Origin: Acidimicrobium ferrooxidans
GTDB lineage: Bacteria; Actinomycetota; Geothermincolia; Fen-727; Anoxymicrobiaceae
Length of the DNA: 64,000 bases
Direction: 5' to 3'
NCBI GenBank assembly: GCA_020723485.1
Contig: DYIU01000002.1
Location: 963,190-1,027,189, forward strand
A program made the translations under genes and the position numbers. Positions within the stretch are counted from its first letter, which is position 1. Each line of letters starts with the position of its first letter. Positions 49,350 to 57,967 of the stretch are shown here, piece by piece. The notes below the pieces were generated by a model that saw nothing but the letters and a program-made list of their open reading frames with translations, did no database searches and had not been told where the DNA came from.

Positions 49350-52082
49350 TTACGGGGTGTAGGTTATGGCGTCGGAGACGGGGATCGACCAGTTGGAGGG
49401 CATCGCCGCGTCCCTGAACTGCACGTACACCCGCCTGGTACCGGCGACGCCGTCCTTGAGCTTCCACGCGAACTCGGCAGGCCCGGTGCAGGGCGCCCAG
49501 CCCGCCCCGGCGAGCGCGGCAAGGCTGTTGCCCACCCTGAAATCGGTTATGCCCGAGCCGCCCACGTCGTGCGCGGCCACCGAGACGGTCACGCTGAGGC
49601 TCGAGGTGGTCGCCGCCCCGCCGTTTATCGCGAGCGAGTCCACGACCGGGGCCTGGTTGTCGGGCCCGGCTGCGTACACGCGAACCGGCACCACCGCTCC
49701 CGCTGCTCCCGGGACGTCCGCGAGCACGACGACCATCCTCAGGCCGGAGTCGGTGTCGTACTGCTCCAGGATTGTCCCGTTCTCGACCGCGTAATAGCCG
49801 CCGCCGGCCAGTCGCTTCATGGGGAACTCTATCCTGCACCCGGTGAGGTCGAGTTCCGCCCCCGTCGAGCCGTCGAGGGTGTTTCGCACCTTGCAGGTGA
49901 CGTCCTCGAACGGTCCGCCCGCCGCCTCGTTCAGCGGCAGCGGCAGCGCCCCTGGCAGCGCCGGGGTGCTGAACGTGCCCTCACCGTTGACTATGGCCGG
50001 CCGCGCCGGGGAAGCGTCCTGCTCCATCCACTGCAGCGCCGGCCTGTTGTTCTGGTATATCTCGTAACCGTTCGGGGCCGGGTTCTCCGGGGTGGCGGTC
50101 CCCACTCCTATGCCCTGCCATCCCGGGATAGAGAACCTGTTGGTCGGGTCGGCGGCGGCGCCGGGCAGCCCCCACGAGACCAGGTCGCCGTCGCTTATAG
50201 TCATCAGGCGGAACCCGGCGTAGTCGGCGGAGGACTTGCTGATGAGCGCCTCGTTCCCCACGGGGATGGAGACCGCGGTGGTGTTGATCGCCTTGAGCTC
50301 GCCCGTCCCGTCGTACCACCCCACGGTGCCGACCCAGTCACTGTGCGCGTGGCCGGATGCCTCGAACGCGACGTCGTACGCCCTCATCAGGTACACGAGC
50401 GCCTGGGAGCCCTCACCCTGGCCCGCAGGCATGGTGAGCCCGAACTGCTTCGCGTTGTCCCACATTCCGGGGTCGGCGCCGAGAGGCTCGAGCGGGTCGT
50501 GGTGCATGAACACCCCACGCAGCTCCTTGCCGATGTTGGCTTCCAGGTCACGCTTCATCCATCCGAGCTGTCCGGCATACGTCGAGGGGTCGCCCGGGTC
50601 CCACCTGAGCTCCGAGCCGGGCGGCGCCGTCCCGGTCGCCCACTTGTCCCCATTGCCCCTCACCTGGCCATGCCACTTGTTCGGGTTCGTGACGTAGCCG
50701 AAGAAGTTGACCCCGTTGCGGTCGTCGTAGTCCGGGAACAGCGGGAACGGGTCCGGGCCGTCCGGGTCGACCTTGGGCCAGTCCATGGTGTTGACTCCCA
50801 GGAAATGGTACGTCCCATAGTCCCATGAGCGGTAGACCGGCCCGAAGAGGTCCTGCCAGATCTCGAGGCCGTCGTCGTGCGCCAGTCCTCCCTCGGCCTC
50901 GTGGCCGTCCCAGCAGTAGGCGTCGTGGTTGCCCGGCACGCAGAACACCGGCACGTTGAGCGCCAGCAGCTCGTCGTACCACCAGTTCATCTCGAACCTG
51001 TACTCCGAGCCAACGTCCCCGGTGGTGCCCTCGAAAGGCGGGGCGTCCTTCGGGTAGGTGTTCCAGTTCTTCTGCGCGAACACCGAGTCTCCGGTGAACA
51101 CGACGAAGTCGGGGTTGACGAGGTTTATCGCCTGCAGCTCCTCCTGCAGGTACTGCGCCCCCTCGTTAGTCTTGCCGTCGCCGTCCTTGTCCAGGGGGAA
51201 GTCCTCGTACTTGAGGAAGAGCCTCTCAACGGGGTCGAGCTTGCGGTCCGGGGTCCCGGGGCGCGGCTCGCGCAGCACGAACGAATCGTAGTTTATGCCG
51301 AACGAGTTCTGTATCTCCTGCCCGAAGACGTGTGTGTCTGAGACCTGTACTACCTTGACGTCCTTCTTGAACTCATCCACCACCTGGATGGCGTGAGGCT
51401 GCGAATCGGACGCCAGGCTGTCCTCGTGTCCCGGGGGCACGAGCGGGGGGTACCAGGGCGGTATCCAGCCCTTGAACTCGACGTGGAGGTCGTAGAGGTC
51501 GAGCGGAACGTTCGCCGGCACCTTGACCGTTATCCGGTCCACCTTGAAGCCGGTCTGCCCGAAGACCTCCGGCCAGGCGCAGCTCGCCTCCCTCCTGACC
51601 TTCGTCACCTGGAGCTTCCGGGTGTTCACGACGGTGTGCACCGGGCGCTCGTAGGTGCCGTAGCCGTAGGGGTCCGCGGCGTTCGTGTAACGGTACCACT
51701 GCTTCTCGTCGTTCACACTCCCGTTGTAGTGCTGCACGTTCGCCGCCACCGAGGTCGTGAGGTATGCGTTCCAACTGGCGGGGCCGCCCTTTGGGGGAAG
51801 CGCCGCCGTGGGTATCGCCGCGTTGCTCAGGCGCCAGTCCCACTCCACCACGAGCTCTCCGCCGCGCCGGACTATCGCCGGGTTGCCGAAGGTCGGGAAG
51901 ATGAGCTGGTTGACCTTCTTCGCGACCTCGGGCAGGGAGCCGCTCGATGTGAACTCCTGCCCCCCGGCCCCACCAAGCGGTACCAGGAGCATTACGGCGA
52001 GGACAGCGAGCGTCACCAGGGCGCAAACGCCCCTCCGCCTTGAGAAGCTGGTCCCCCCGCGAAGATTGCCGGGCTCAGGCAT
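49350..52082 (-). CDS. Secreted calcineurin-like metallophosphoesterase with C-terminal Ig-like domain
   Basis: About 910 residues from ATG 52082 (MPEPGNLRGGTSFSRRR), with GGTGGGGGTG upstream. Signal peptide with RRR and the hydrophobic core VCALVTLAVLAVMLLVPLGG, cleaved near GAG-GQ. The metallophosphoesterase motifs are complete: VSDTHVFG, FTGDSVFA, VPGNHDAY, FMHHDP and GHAHSD, spanning about residues 260-620. The domain is large with inserted loops. The C-terminal part (QAPVVDSLAINGGAATTSSL, DVGGSGITDFRVGN) resembles a bacterial Ig-like/FN3 domain. Probably an extracellular nucleotidase or phosphodiesterase. The stop sits at the edge of the repeat element 49270-49343. Confidence 0.88.
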   Translation of the reverse strand: MPEPGNLRGGTSFSRRRGVCALVTLAVLAVMLLVPLGGAGGQEFTSSGSLPEVAKKVNQLIFPTFGNPAIVRRGGELVVEWDWRLSNAAIPTAALPPKGGPASWNAYLTTSVAANVQHYNGSVNDEKQWYRYTNAADPYGYGTYERPVHTVVNTRKLQVTKVRREASCAWPEVFGQTGFKVDRITVKVPANVPLDLYDLHVEFKGWIPPWYPPLVPPGHEDSLASDSQPHAIQVVDEFKKDVKVVQVSDTHVFGQEIQNSFGINYDSFVLREPRPGTPDRKLDPVERLFLKYEDFPLDKDGDGKTNEGAQYLQEELQAINLVNPDFVVFTGDSVFAQKNWNTYPKDAPPFEGTTGDVGSEYRFEMNWWYDELLALNVPVFCVPGNHDAYCWDGHEAEGGLAHDDGLEIWQDLFGPVYRSWDYGTYHFLGVNTMDWPKVDPDGPDPFPLFPDYDDRNGVNFFGYVTNPNKWHGQVRGNGDKWATGTAPPGSELRWDPGDPSTYAGQLGWMKRDLEANIGKELRGVFMHHDPLEPLGADPGMWDNAKQFGLTMPAGQGEGSQALVYLMRAYDVAFEASGHAHSDWVGTVGWYDGTGELKAINTTAVSIPVGNEALISKSSADYAGFRLMTISDGDLVSWGLPGAAADPTNRFSIPGWQGIGVGTATPENPAPNGYEIYQNNRPALQWMEQDASPARPAIVNGEGTFSTPALPGALPLPLNEAAGGPFEDVTCKVRNTLDGSTGAELDLTGCRIEFPMKRLAGGGYYAVENGTILEQYDTDSGLRMVVVLADVPGAAGAVVPVRVYAAGPDNQAPVVDSLAINGGAATTSSLSVTVSVAAHDVGGSGITDFRVGNSLAALAGAGWAPCTGPAEFAWKLKDGVAGTRRVYVQFRDAAMPSNWSIPVSDAITYTP

Positions 52083-52282
52083 CCGAATCACCCCCACCGC
52101 GGCACGCGCTCGAGTCGCGGCCGCGCCCTGACGACAAGAAGTCACATTACACCTGCAAAAAAGGACTTAAAAGGATATGCTTCGCCAGCGTCACAAACCA
52201 CCACGGGTCTCATGCTATGGCCGGCCCCGGAGCTTGTCAATTGAACCGATGGGGGATGTCGGTAAAGCTTAATAAGGGCGAG

Positions 52283-52744
52283 TCAGAGATCGCGACCGAA
52301 GATGAAGCCCAGGCGCCTCATGCCGTGTTCCTCGTAAAACCGGTGAGCGTCTTCGCGGTGGAAGAATGAATCCAGTGCGATGTGCCGGCATCCCTGTGCC
52401 GCCGCGATTTCCGCCGCGCGCTCGAGGAGGGCGGCGCCGATACCTCTTCTGCGAAAGGCCCCGTCCACGACCAGGTCGTCCAGGTATGCGAGCTTCCCCG
52501 ACTGCCAGAGGCTCGGCCTCACCGTCAGGTCGCAGAACCCGATGACCGTGCCCCCCCGGACGGCGCAGAGCGCGTAGTAGTCGTCACCCCGGAGGCACTC
52601 CTCAAAGACGACTTCCATCGCAGTGTCGTCGAGCTCGAGGTCCGGCCAGAGCTGGCGCAGGAGGTTCAGAATGTCCCTGAAGTCCTCCGCGCGGCAGCCG
52701 CGCACCGACACGCCCGTGCCCTGTACCTCATGAGAAGGGTGCAC
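52283..52744 (-). CDS. GNAT-family N-acetyltransferase
   Basis: About 153 residues. The acetyl-CoA motif is RRRGIGAALLERAAEIAAAQG (motif A), preceded by LAYLDDLVVDGAF and followed by IALDSFFHREDAHRFYEEHGM, the usual GNAT C-terminal pattern. The acceptor is unknown. The GTG at 52744 with GGAGGTCC upstream is the preferred start; a TTG six codons further up is possible. It lies next to a repeat element on its 5' side and about 200 bases from the metallophosphoesterase start. Confidence 0.85.
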   Translation of the reverse strand: MHPSHEVQGTGVSVRGCRAEDFRDILNLLRQLWPDLELDDTAMEVVFEECLRGDDYYALCAVRGGTVIGFCDLTVRPSLWQSGKLAYLDDLVVDGAFRRRGIGAALLERAAEIAAAQGCRHIALDSFFHREDAHRFYEEHGMRRLGFIFGRDL

Positions 52745-52768
52745 CGGACCTCCAGCCCACAACGGGAA

Positions 52769-52805
52769 AATGCAACAAAGTGACCTGACCCCGATTTTGC
52801 GTTTA
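52769..52805 (-). repeat. Solitary GGGGTCAGGTC-type arm including a TAA stop
   Basis: Read on the minus strand it is TAAACGCAAAATCGGGGTCA then GGTCACTTTGTTGCATT, identical to 14960-14996. Its TAA is the stop of the receiver-like gene at 52803. Confidence 0.8.
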
Positions 52806-53168
52806 GCGGTCGCGGAAACGCAGCAGCTCGCCCAGGACGTCCTCCTGGGTGGTGGCGATGGCCCCCGGCGTCTCGGCGAGCGCCTTCTTGACGGCCTTTT
52901 CTTTCCCGTCGACGAAGAGTATGGGTATTCCTTCGGTCTCCTCGCTCGAGCGCAGGTCGTCCGCGAGCGCCCTGCCGTAAGCCGGCAGGCTGGAAAGGTA
53001 GATGACCACGACGTTCGGCCCGTACGACTTTATCAGGTCGAAAGCCTTCCGCGGGTCCACGGACTCGCGCTCGACCTCCCACCCGTCCTCGTAGAGGTGC
53101 TTCGAGTGCTCTTCCACGGCGACTACGTCCCAGTCGACCAGGAACAGCTTGCCTTTCCTGGCTTCCAT
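52803..53168 (-). CDS. Degenerate (pseudo-)receiver-domain protein
   Basis: 121 residues with the spacing of a single CheY-like domain: LFLVDWDVVAVEEHSKHL (strand 1 and helix 1, one acidic residue kept), then VVVIYLSSLPAYG where D-x-x-L-P of a receiver should be. The phospho-acceptor Asp is Tyr in this alignment. The PILFVDGKEKA segment lacks the usual T/S and the later KP lysine. It therefore probably does not take a phosphate and may act as a constitutive or protein-binding domain. No DNA-binding domain is attached. A 14-bp palindrome lies 36 bases upstream of its start. Confidence 0.6.
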   Translation of the reverse strand: MEARKGKLFLVDWDVVAVEEHSKHLYEDGWEVERESVDPRKAFDLIKSYGPNVVVIYLSSLPAYGRALADDLRSSEETEGIPILFVDGKEKAVKKALAETPGAIATTQEDVLGELLRFRDR

Positions 53169-53203
53169 TCGATCCTCCGTTCAGATACCTGTCTTTCAGC
53201 GGC

Positions 53204-53217
53204 TCCCACCGGTGGGA
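53204..53217. promoter_or_regulatory. Perfect 14-bp palindrome upstream of the pseudo-receiver gene
   Basis: TCCCACCGGTGGGA lies in the 95-base gap between the pseudo-receiver and the acyltransferase gene. It could be a dimeric repressor site or an mRNA hairpin. Promoter-like TTGATATTG (minus strand) lies upstream of it. Confidence 0.4.
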
Positions 53218-53263
53218 ACTCCGTGGATACAATATCAAAACCAGCCGCTCCGCGCCTCCCAGA

Positions 53264-54184
53264 TCACCCTGACGGCTCCGGGGTGCTCTCAGCTCCTTCC
53301 TCGCCTGCCTCCGGGATGGCCGGTGGGGCCGGCACCTGAACCGGCGGAGCCGCGAGGGCCGGGGGGGCCGGGCGCTTCGCGGGGACCTTCCTCCAGTCGT
53401 TCGGCAGGAGCTCCAGCACCCTGTCCTGCAGGAACCTGTTGTCCTCGGCTTCTGCCAGCTTGCAGAACGAGTCGAACGAGAGTTCCTGCTTCTCCAGGTT
53501 CTGCAGGACCATTCCCACCAGGCTCGCTATCATCTTCATGCCCTTGCGGTTTCGGGTCACGCCCTCGCTCCATTGCTTGAGTTCGTCCACCCGCCGGCTG
53601 AATCTCTCCTCGACCCTGTCCTCGAGCTCTGAGAGTCTCTTGAGTGGGGTCTTGGTGGGCATGAAGAACGGCTTGCCGATGTTGACCTGCACGCCGCCGT
53701 CCTCCTTCCGGAGCCAGAGGCCGACCGGCAGTATCGGCGCCGGCGCCCCGCGCGCCAGGTTGGCAACACCGTACTTGAACGGCCCGACCTCACCGTAGGG
53801 GTACCGGGTCCCTTCCGGGAATACCAGGATGACCTCACCCTTCCGCAGGTACCCGAGGCTCGTCATTATCGCCGGCGTGAGCTCGTGCTCCATCTCCCGG
53901 TCGATAGGCACCTTGTCGAATATGCGCCAGAGCAGCCAGCCGAGCTTGCCCTCCCTGCCCCTCGCGATGTCGGTCTTGGCCCACGGTATTATCCTGTTGT
54001 GGTTGAGGGTCTTGTGCAGTGCGAGGGCTATCGCGAATCCGTCAAAGTGCGTCTGGTGGTTGGAGATGACGATGAAGGGACCGTTGCGGGGAGCGTTTTC
54101 CTCGCCCGTGTACTGCAGCTTGAATTTCTTCGTCCTCGCGGCCACCGCGAAGACCGGTCTGAGCAGTATGTACCTCAGCCACAT
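53264..54184 (-). CDS. plsC: PlsC-family 1-acylglycerol-3-phosphate acyltransferase
   Basis: 306 residues with the acyltransferase motifs NHQTHFDG (H-x4-D) and FPEGTR, plus GPFKYGVANLARGAPAPILPVGL. It transfers an acyl chain to lysophosphatidic acid. The N-terminal 20 residues may form a membrane anchor (WLRYILLRPVFAVAA). A Pro/Ala-rich, charge-poor C-terminal tail after residue 265 is unusual for the family. It lies between the pseudo-receiver and pentapeptide genes, same strand, with no clear operon. Confidence 0.92.
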   Translation of the reverse strand: MWLRYILLRPVFAVAARTKKFKLQYTGEENAPRNGPFIVISNHQTHFDGFAIALALHKTLNHNRIIPWAKTDIARGREGKLGWLLWRIFDKVPIDREMEHELTPAIMTSLGYLRKGEVILVFPEGTRYPYGEVGPFKYGVANLARGAPAPILPVGLWLRKEDGGVQVNIGKPFFMPTKTPLKRLSELEDRVEERFSRRVDELKQWSEGVTRNRKGMKMIASLVGMVLQNLEKQELSFDSFCKLAEAEDNRFLQDRVLELLPNDWRKVPAKRPAPPALAAPPVQVPAPPAIPEAGEEGAESTPEPSG

Positions 54185-54290
54185 CCCGCGCTCCGGGCCC
54201 GATGCAGATCAATGCCTCAACACCCTTATTTAAGTGCCTGCGCGGGCGCCTGTCCACCGCGAAGGTCGGGCCGGGGCTCCGAACCCCGTC

Positions 54291-54785
54291 TCAGGCGCTG
54301 AACCCGGTGGTCCCCTCTGCCTTGACCTCGTTTATCCTGGCCCTGGTGAAATCCGAGCCGGTCAGGTCGGAGCCCGAGAAATCGACCTCCTGCAGGAACG
54401 CGCCGATGAAGATGGAGTCGCGCAGGTCGCAGTCGGTGAGGTCAGTCCTGTAGAGGACCGCCCTCACGAAGAGCCCCTCGAAGAGGTCGGAGTTCCGCAG
54501 TACAGCGTTCGCCAGGTTCGCGTTCCGCATGTCGGCACGGCTCAGGGTAGCCCCTTCCAGGTTCGCGTCCGAGAGGTTTGCGTGGGTCATGTAGGCCTGC
54601 CTGAGGTTGCTCCCTGAGAGGTCGCAGCCCGAGAGGTCGGTGACCATGAAGTTGGCGTAGGAGAGCTCTCTGCCCTTGAGTTTCATGCCGGAGAGGTCGG
54701 GCCTCACTCCCATGTTGTCCTTGCGCCACGCGTTCCAGGCTTTCACGCCCTTCTTCATGACCTTCACGTGCTCCGGATTGGCCAT
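54291..54785 (-). CDS. Pentapeptide-repeat protein
   Basis: 164 residues from ATG 54785 (MANPEHVKVMKKGVKAWNAW). About eighteen A/S/C-D/N-L-x-x pentapeptides run from about residue 38 to 155 (ANLSDANLEGATLSRADMRN and so on), a right-handed beta-helix. Members bind gyrase, membranes or other partners, with no shared enzyme activity. The ribosome site AAGGGG lies before the start. It is divergent from the MFS gene. Confidence 0.9.
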   Translation of the reverse strand: MANPEHVKVMKKGVKAWNAWRKDNMGVRPDLSGMKLKGRELSYANFMVTDLSGCDLSGSNLRQAYMTHANLSDANLEGATLSRADMRNANLANAVLRNSDLFEGLFVRAVLYRTDLTDCDLRDSIFIGAFLQEVDFSGSDLTGSDFTRARINEVKAEGTTGFSA

Positions 54786-54814
54786 CTGCGACCCCTTCTT
54801 GTTAACCTGTTCGG

Positions 54815-54835
54815 GCGGCCCGGCGGGCGGGCCGC
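54815..54835. other. GC-rich hairpin between divergent genes
   Basis: GCGGCCC (54815-54821) and GGGCCGC (54829-54835) with a GGCGGGC loop, in the 94-base gap between the pentapeptide and MFS genes. Role unknown; possibly an mRNA leader structure. Confidence 0.35.
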
Positions 54836-54879
54836 AGAAGAATATATCACAAGAGAGGCCGCACCGGACGGAAAGCAGG

Positions 54880-56226
54880 ATGGAACCGGAGGAACCGGCG
54901 GAGCAGCGCGAATACACCAGGACAGGCGAGTTCGAGGCCGACGTCACGGCGCCGAGGACTGAACTCATGGAGAGGTCCCTGTTCAGGGGCGGGGTCCTCT
55001 CCGCTTTCGGCTACCGCGACTTCCGGCTGCTGTGGTCCGGCGCGTTCATCTCTAACGTCGGGACGCTCATACACAACACGGTCCTGCTCTGGTACGTGAA
55101 GGAGCTCACCGGGTCGAACGCCTGGGTGGGCGCGGTGAACCTCGCCAACTTCCTGCCGATACTCGTCTTCGTGCTTTACGCGGGGTCGCTCGCCGACCGG
55201 CTCGACCGCAGGAAGCTCATAATCTGGACGCAGGCCGTCATGATGGCGGCGGCGCTCTTCCTGGGCATCGCCACCAGCCTGGGCTGGAACACGATGCCGG
55301 TCATCATGATAGATACCGTGGTGATAGGCATCGCGTTCGTCTTCACCTTCCCCGCGTGGCGGGCGCTCGTGCCCGACCTGGTGCCCCCAGGGGAGATACT
55401 GAACGCCGTCGCCCTGGACGCGGCCGGCTACAACATGGCGAGGTTCATCGGGCCGGCGCTAGGCGCGCTCGTCCTGAACCTCTGGAACGCCGCCGGCGCA
55501 TTCTATATCAACGCCATAAGCTTTATGACAGTGATCGCCGCGCTGCTCTTCATCCGCTTCAGGCCTGAAAAGGCCGCGCGAGCGCCGAAAAACGACTGGC
55601 TCCGGACGAAGGAAGGGATCAGTTACGTCCGGCGCAACCGCTGGGCGGCGAACCTCCTGACGGTGCTAGGCATCGCCTCCTTCTTCGGGCTGTCCTTCGT
55701 GGTCCTGCTCCCTGGCATCGCCAGGGACGTGCTCCACAAGGGTTCCTGGGCGTTCGGCCTCCTCCTGGGAGGCATCGGATTGGGGGCGGTGATTGGCGCG
55801 CCCCTCGTGACGCTCCTCAACCGGAGGATGGAGGAGAGCAGGATAATCAGGTACGCGATGCTGGGGACCTCCCTCATGATAATCCTCCTCGCCGTCTCGG
55901 AGACATACTGGCTCTCTATCCTCGCGGCGGTCGGGGTCGGCATCACATTCCTGATGGTGGCGGCCTCTATCAACACGGTCCTGCAGTCGCGGGTCGAGCG
56001 CGACATGAGGGGCAGGATAATGAGCTTCTACATCCTGCTCTTCCAGGGGACCGCCCCGGTGGGAGGCCTCCTGATGGGGTACCTGTCGGACATCACATCG
56101 ACCTCGACGGCGCTGCTCATCGGCGGCTGCGTCTGCCTGGCCCTGGCCGTTGCGATCATCACCTTCCCATCCATCCTCAGGGACGCCGTGTCACCGGGCT
56201 GGAAGCCCGCCGTGCCCGGGCCCTGA
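54880..56226 (+). CDS. MFS transporter (EntS/MFS_3-like efflux)
   Basis: 448 residues from ATG 54880 with GAAAGCAGG upstream; a longer frame would overlap the divergent pentapeptide gene. About 12 helices in two halves. The first-loop motif GSLADRLDRRKLI and the FRLLWSGAFISNVGTLIHN opening match the MFS_3 (EntS-type) group, which exports siderophores, macrolides or other small compounds. The cytoplasmic N-terminus (about 45 residues) is acidic and unusual. It is followed by a possible operon of small membrane protein, methyltransferase and sulfatase genes. Confidence 0.93.
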   Translation: MEPEEPAEQREYTRTGEFEADVTAPRTELMERSLFRGGVLSAFGYRDFRLLWSGAFISNVGTLIHNTVLLWYVKELTGSNAWVGAVNLANFLPILVFVLYAGSLADRLDRRKLIIWTQAVMMAAALFLGIATSLGWNTMPVIMIDTVVIGIAFVFTFPAWRALVPDLVPPGEILNAVALDAAGYNMARFIGPALGALVLNLWNAAGAFYINAISFMTVIAALLFIRFRPEKAARAPKNDWLRTKEGISYVRRNRWAANLLTVLGIASFFGLSFVVLLPGIARDVLHKGSWAFGLLLGGIGLGAVIGAPLVTLLNRRMEESRIIRYAMLGTSLMIILLAVSETYWLSILAAVGVGITFLMVAASINTVLQSRVERDMRGRIMSFYILLFQGTAPVGGLLMGYLSDITSTSTALLIGGCVCLALAVAIITFPSILRDAVSPGWKPAVPGP

Positions 56227-56336
56227 GCGCCGCGCCGACCTGTGCCGGGGTTGCAAAGCGGCACAATCGGTGTTTGGATATTGCAGATACAGGCAGGCAT
56301 ATTCTGGAGATCCGCGAGAAGAAAGGCCCTGGGAAA

Positions 56337-56573
56337 TTGAAGAGCATCAGAGAAGAAGAACTTAGAGCGTTCATCGCGGCCCTTACGATTCCTTTCCGGG
56401 CAACTGGCTACATCGGAGCCGGGACTGGCAGTCTGATAATACAGGCCGTCATCGCCTTCCTGGTGGGCGGGCTATTCGTGCTCAAGATCTACTGGAGAAG
56501 GATCGTGTCCTTCTTCTCCCGCAACAAGGAAGAAGAGGCCGTACCCGCCGAGGACGAGGCCGGGGCAGAATAG
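56337..56573 (+). CDS. Small one-TM membrane protein of glycan-type clusters
   Basis: 78 residues from TTG 56337 (alternative TTG 56274, 99 residues). One hydrophobic helix, SLIIQAVIAFLVGGLFVLKIYW, preceded by YIGAGTG and followed by the basic WRRIVSFF. This resembles the small Y-L-D-P-G-T-G-S-type membrane proteins that often precede sulfatase and methyltransferase genes in envelope-glycan loci. The C-terminus is acidic. Function unknown; the context suggests a subunit or anchor for the enzymes downstream. Confidence 0.65.
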   Translation: MKSIREEELRAFIAALTIPFRATGYIGAGTGSLIIQAVIAFLVGGLFVLKIYWRRIVSFFSRNKEEEAVPAEDEAGAE

Positions 56574-56578
56574 CTCCG

Positions 56579-57961
56579 ATGACCGGCGCGACAGGCATAC
56601 TCCCTGGCTCCTTCAGGGACCCGAGCGGCTTCCTCTTCAGACGGGACGGCGCCCTCTACAGGCAGGTCAACCAGGTCTACCGGGACGATTTCGACCTCAT
56701 GCTCTCATCCGGACTCTACGACGAGCTCACCGGGGCGGGCCTCCTGGTGCCCCATGAGGCCGCGGCCATCGAGCCTTTCATCGCCGACCGCTCGTACCTC
56801 GTAATAAAGCCCGAGGAGGTAGGGTTCATCTCCTACCCGTACGAGTGGTGCTTCAGCCAGCTCAGGGACGCCGCGCTCGCAACCCTCGAGATACAGAGGA
56901 GGGCCCTCGAACGCGGGATGTCCCTCAAGGACGCGAGCGCCTACAACATCCAGTTCGTGCGCGGCGGGCCGGTGCTCATCGATACGCTCTCGTTCGAGAA
57001 GTACCCGGAGGGCAAGCCCTGGGTCGCCTACAGCCAGTTCTGCAGGCACTTCCTGGCCCCGCTCTACCTGATGTCGCGCCGGGACGTGCGTCTCGGCTCG
57101 CTCCTGCGCGAGAACATCGACGGCATCCCTCTCGACCTGGCAAGCCGCATACTGCCGTTCTGGACGCGGTTCAGGCTGCCGGCGCTCCTGCACATACACC
57201 TCCATGCCCGCAGCGAGAAGAAGTACGAGCAGCGGTCCGTGGACGTCGAGAAGATGCGGGGCGTGAGTCCCACCGCCCTGCGCGGTCTCATCGACAATCT
57301 CCAGTCCGCGGTGCGCAAGCTCAGGTGGAAGCCGGCGGGCACCGAGTGGGGCGAGTATTACGGTGAGACCAACTACTCCGAGGCGGCGTTCCAGGCCAAG
57401 GAGCGCATCGTCCGTGACTTCCTTGCCAGGTGCAGCCCGACCGAGGTATGGGACATAGGCGGGAACGTGGGCGTCTTCAGCCGGGTAGCCGCGGCCGCAG
57501 GCGCCGGGACAGTCTGCATGGACGTGGACCCCGCATGCGTGGAGAAGCTCTACCTGGAGTGCCGCGATGAGGGCGAGGAGAGGATACTCCCGCTGCTGGT
57601 CGATCTCTTCAACCCCAGTCCCGCCATAGGCTGGGAGGCGAAAGAGCGCCTGTCGCTCTTCGAGCGGGGGCCGGTGCATACTGCGCTGGCGTTGGCCCTG
57701 ATACACCACCTCATCGTCTCGAACAACGTCCCGATGGCTAAGGTCGCCTCGTTCTTCGCCGACCTCTGCGAGTGGCTCGTCATCGAGTTCGTGCCCAAGT
57801 CCGACTCGCAGGTCCAGTTCCTCCTCGAGACCCGCGAGGACGTCTTCTCCGACTACACCAGGGAGTCGTTCCTCGCCGAGTTTGAGAGGCGGTTCACCAT
57901 CGAGGCGAGCGAGGACGTGACGGGCTCGGAGAGGACCGTCTTCCTGATGAGGAGGCGATAG
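56579..57961 (+). CDS. SAM-dependent methyltransferase (glycan/nodulation-type)
   Basis: 460 residues. The N-terminal 260 residues form a family-specific domain (SGLYDELTGAGLLVPHEAA, DASAYNIQFVRGGPVLIDTL, a kinase-like D-A-x-x-x-N patch). The SAM fold follows: EVWDIGGNVGVFSRVAAAAG (motif I), CMDVDPACVEKLY, and a catalytic segment ALALIHHLIVSNNVPM. Such proteins occur beside sulfatase-like membrane enzymes and probably methylate a surface glycan or lipid. Start ATG 56579, 5 bases after the small gene; the sulfatase gene begins six bases after its stop. Confidence 0.82.
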   Translation: MTGATGILPGSFRDPSGFLFRRDGALYRQVNQVYRDDFDLMLSSGLYDELTGAGLLVPHEAAAIEPFIADRSYLVIKPEEVGFISYPYEWCFSQLRDAALATLEIQRRALERGMSLKDASAYNIQFVRGGPVLIDTLSFEKYPEGKPWVAYSQFCRHFLAPLYLMSRRDVRLGSLLRENIDGIPLDLASRILPFWTRFRLPALLHIHLHARSEKKYEQRSVDVEKMRGVSPTALRGLIDNLQSAVRKLRWKPAGTEWGEYYGETNYSEAAFQAKERIVRDFLARCSPTEVWDIGGNVGVFSRVAAAAGAGTVCMDVDPACVEKLYLECRDEGEERILPLLVDLFNPSPAIGWEAKERLSLFERGPVHTALALALIHHLIVSNNVPMAKVASFFADLCEWLVIEFVPKSDSQVQFLLETREDVFSDYTRESFLAEFERRFTIEASEDVTGSERTVFLMRRR

Positions 57962-57967
57962 TAGAGC

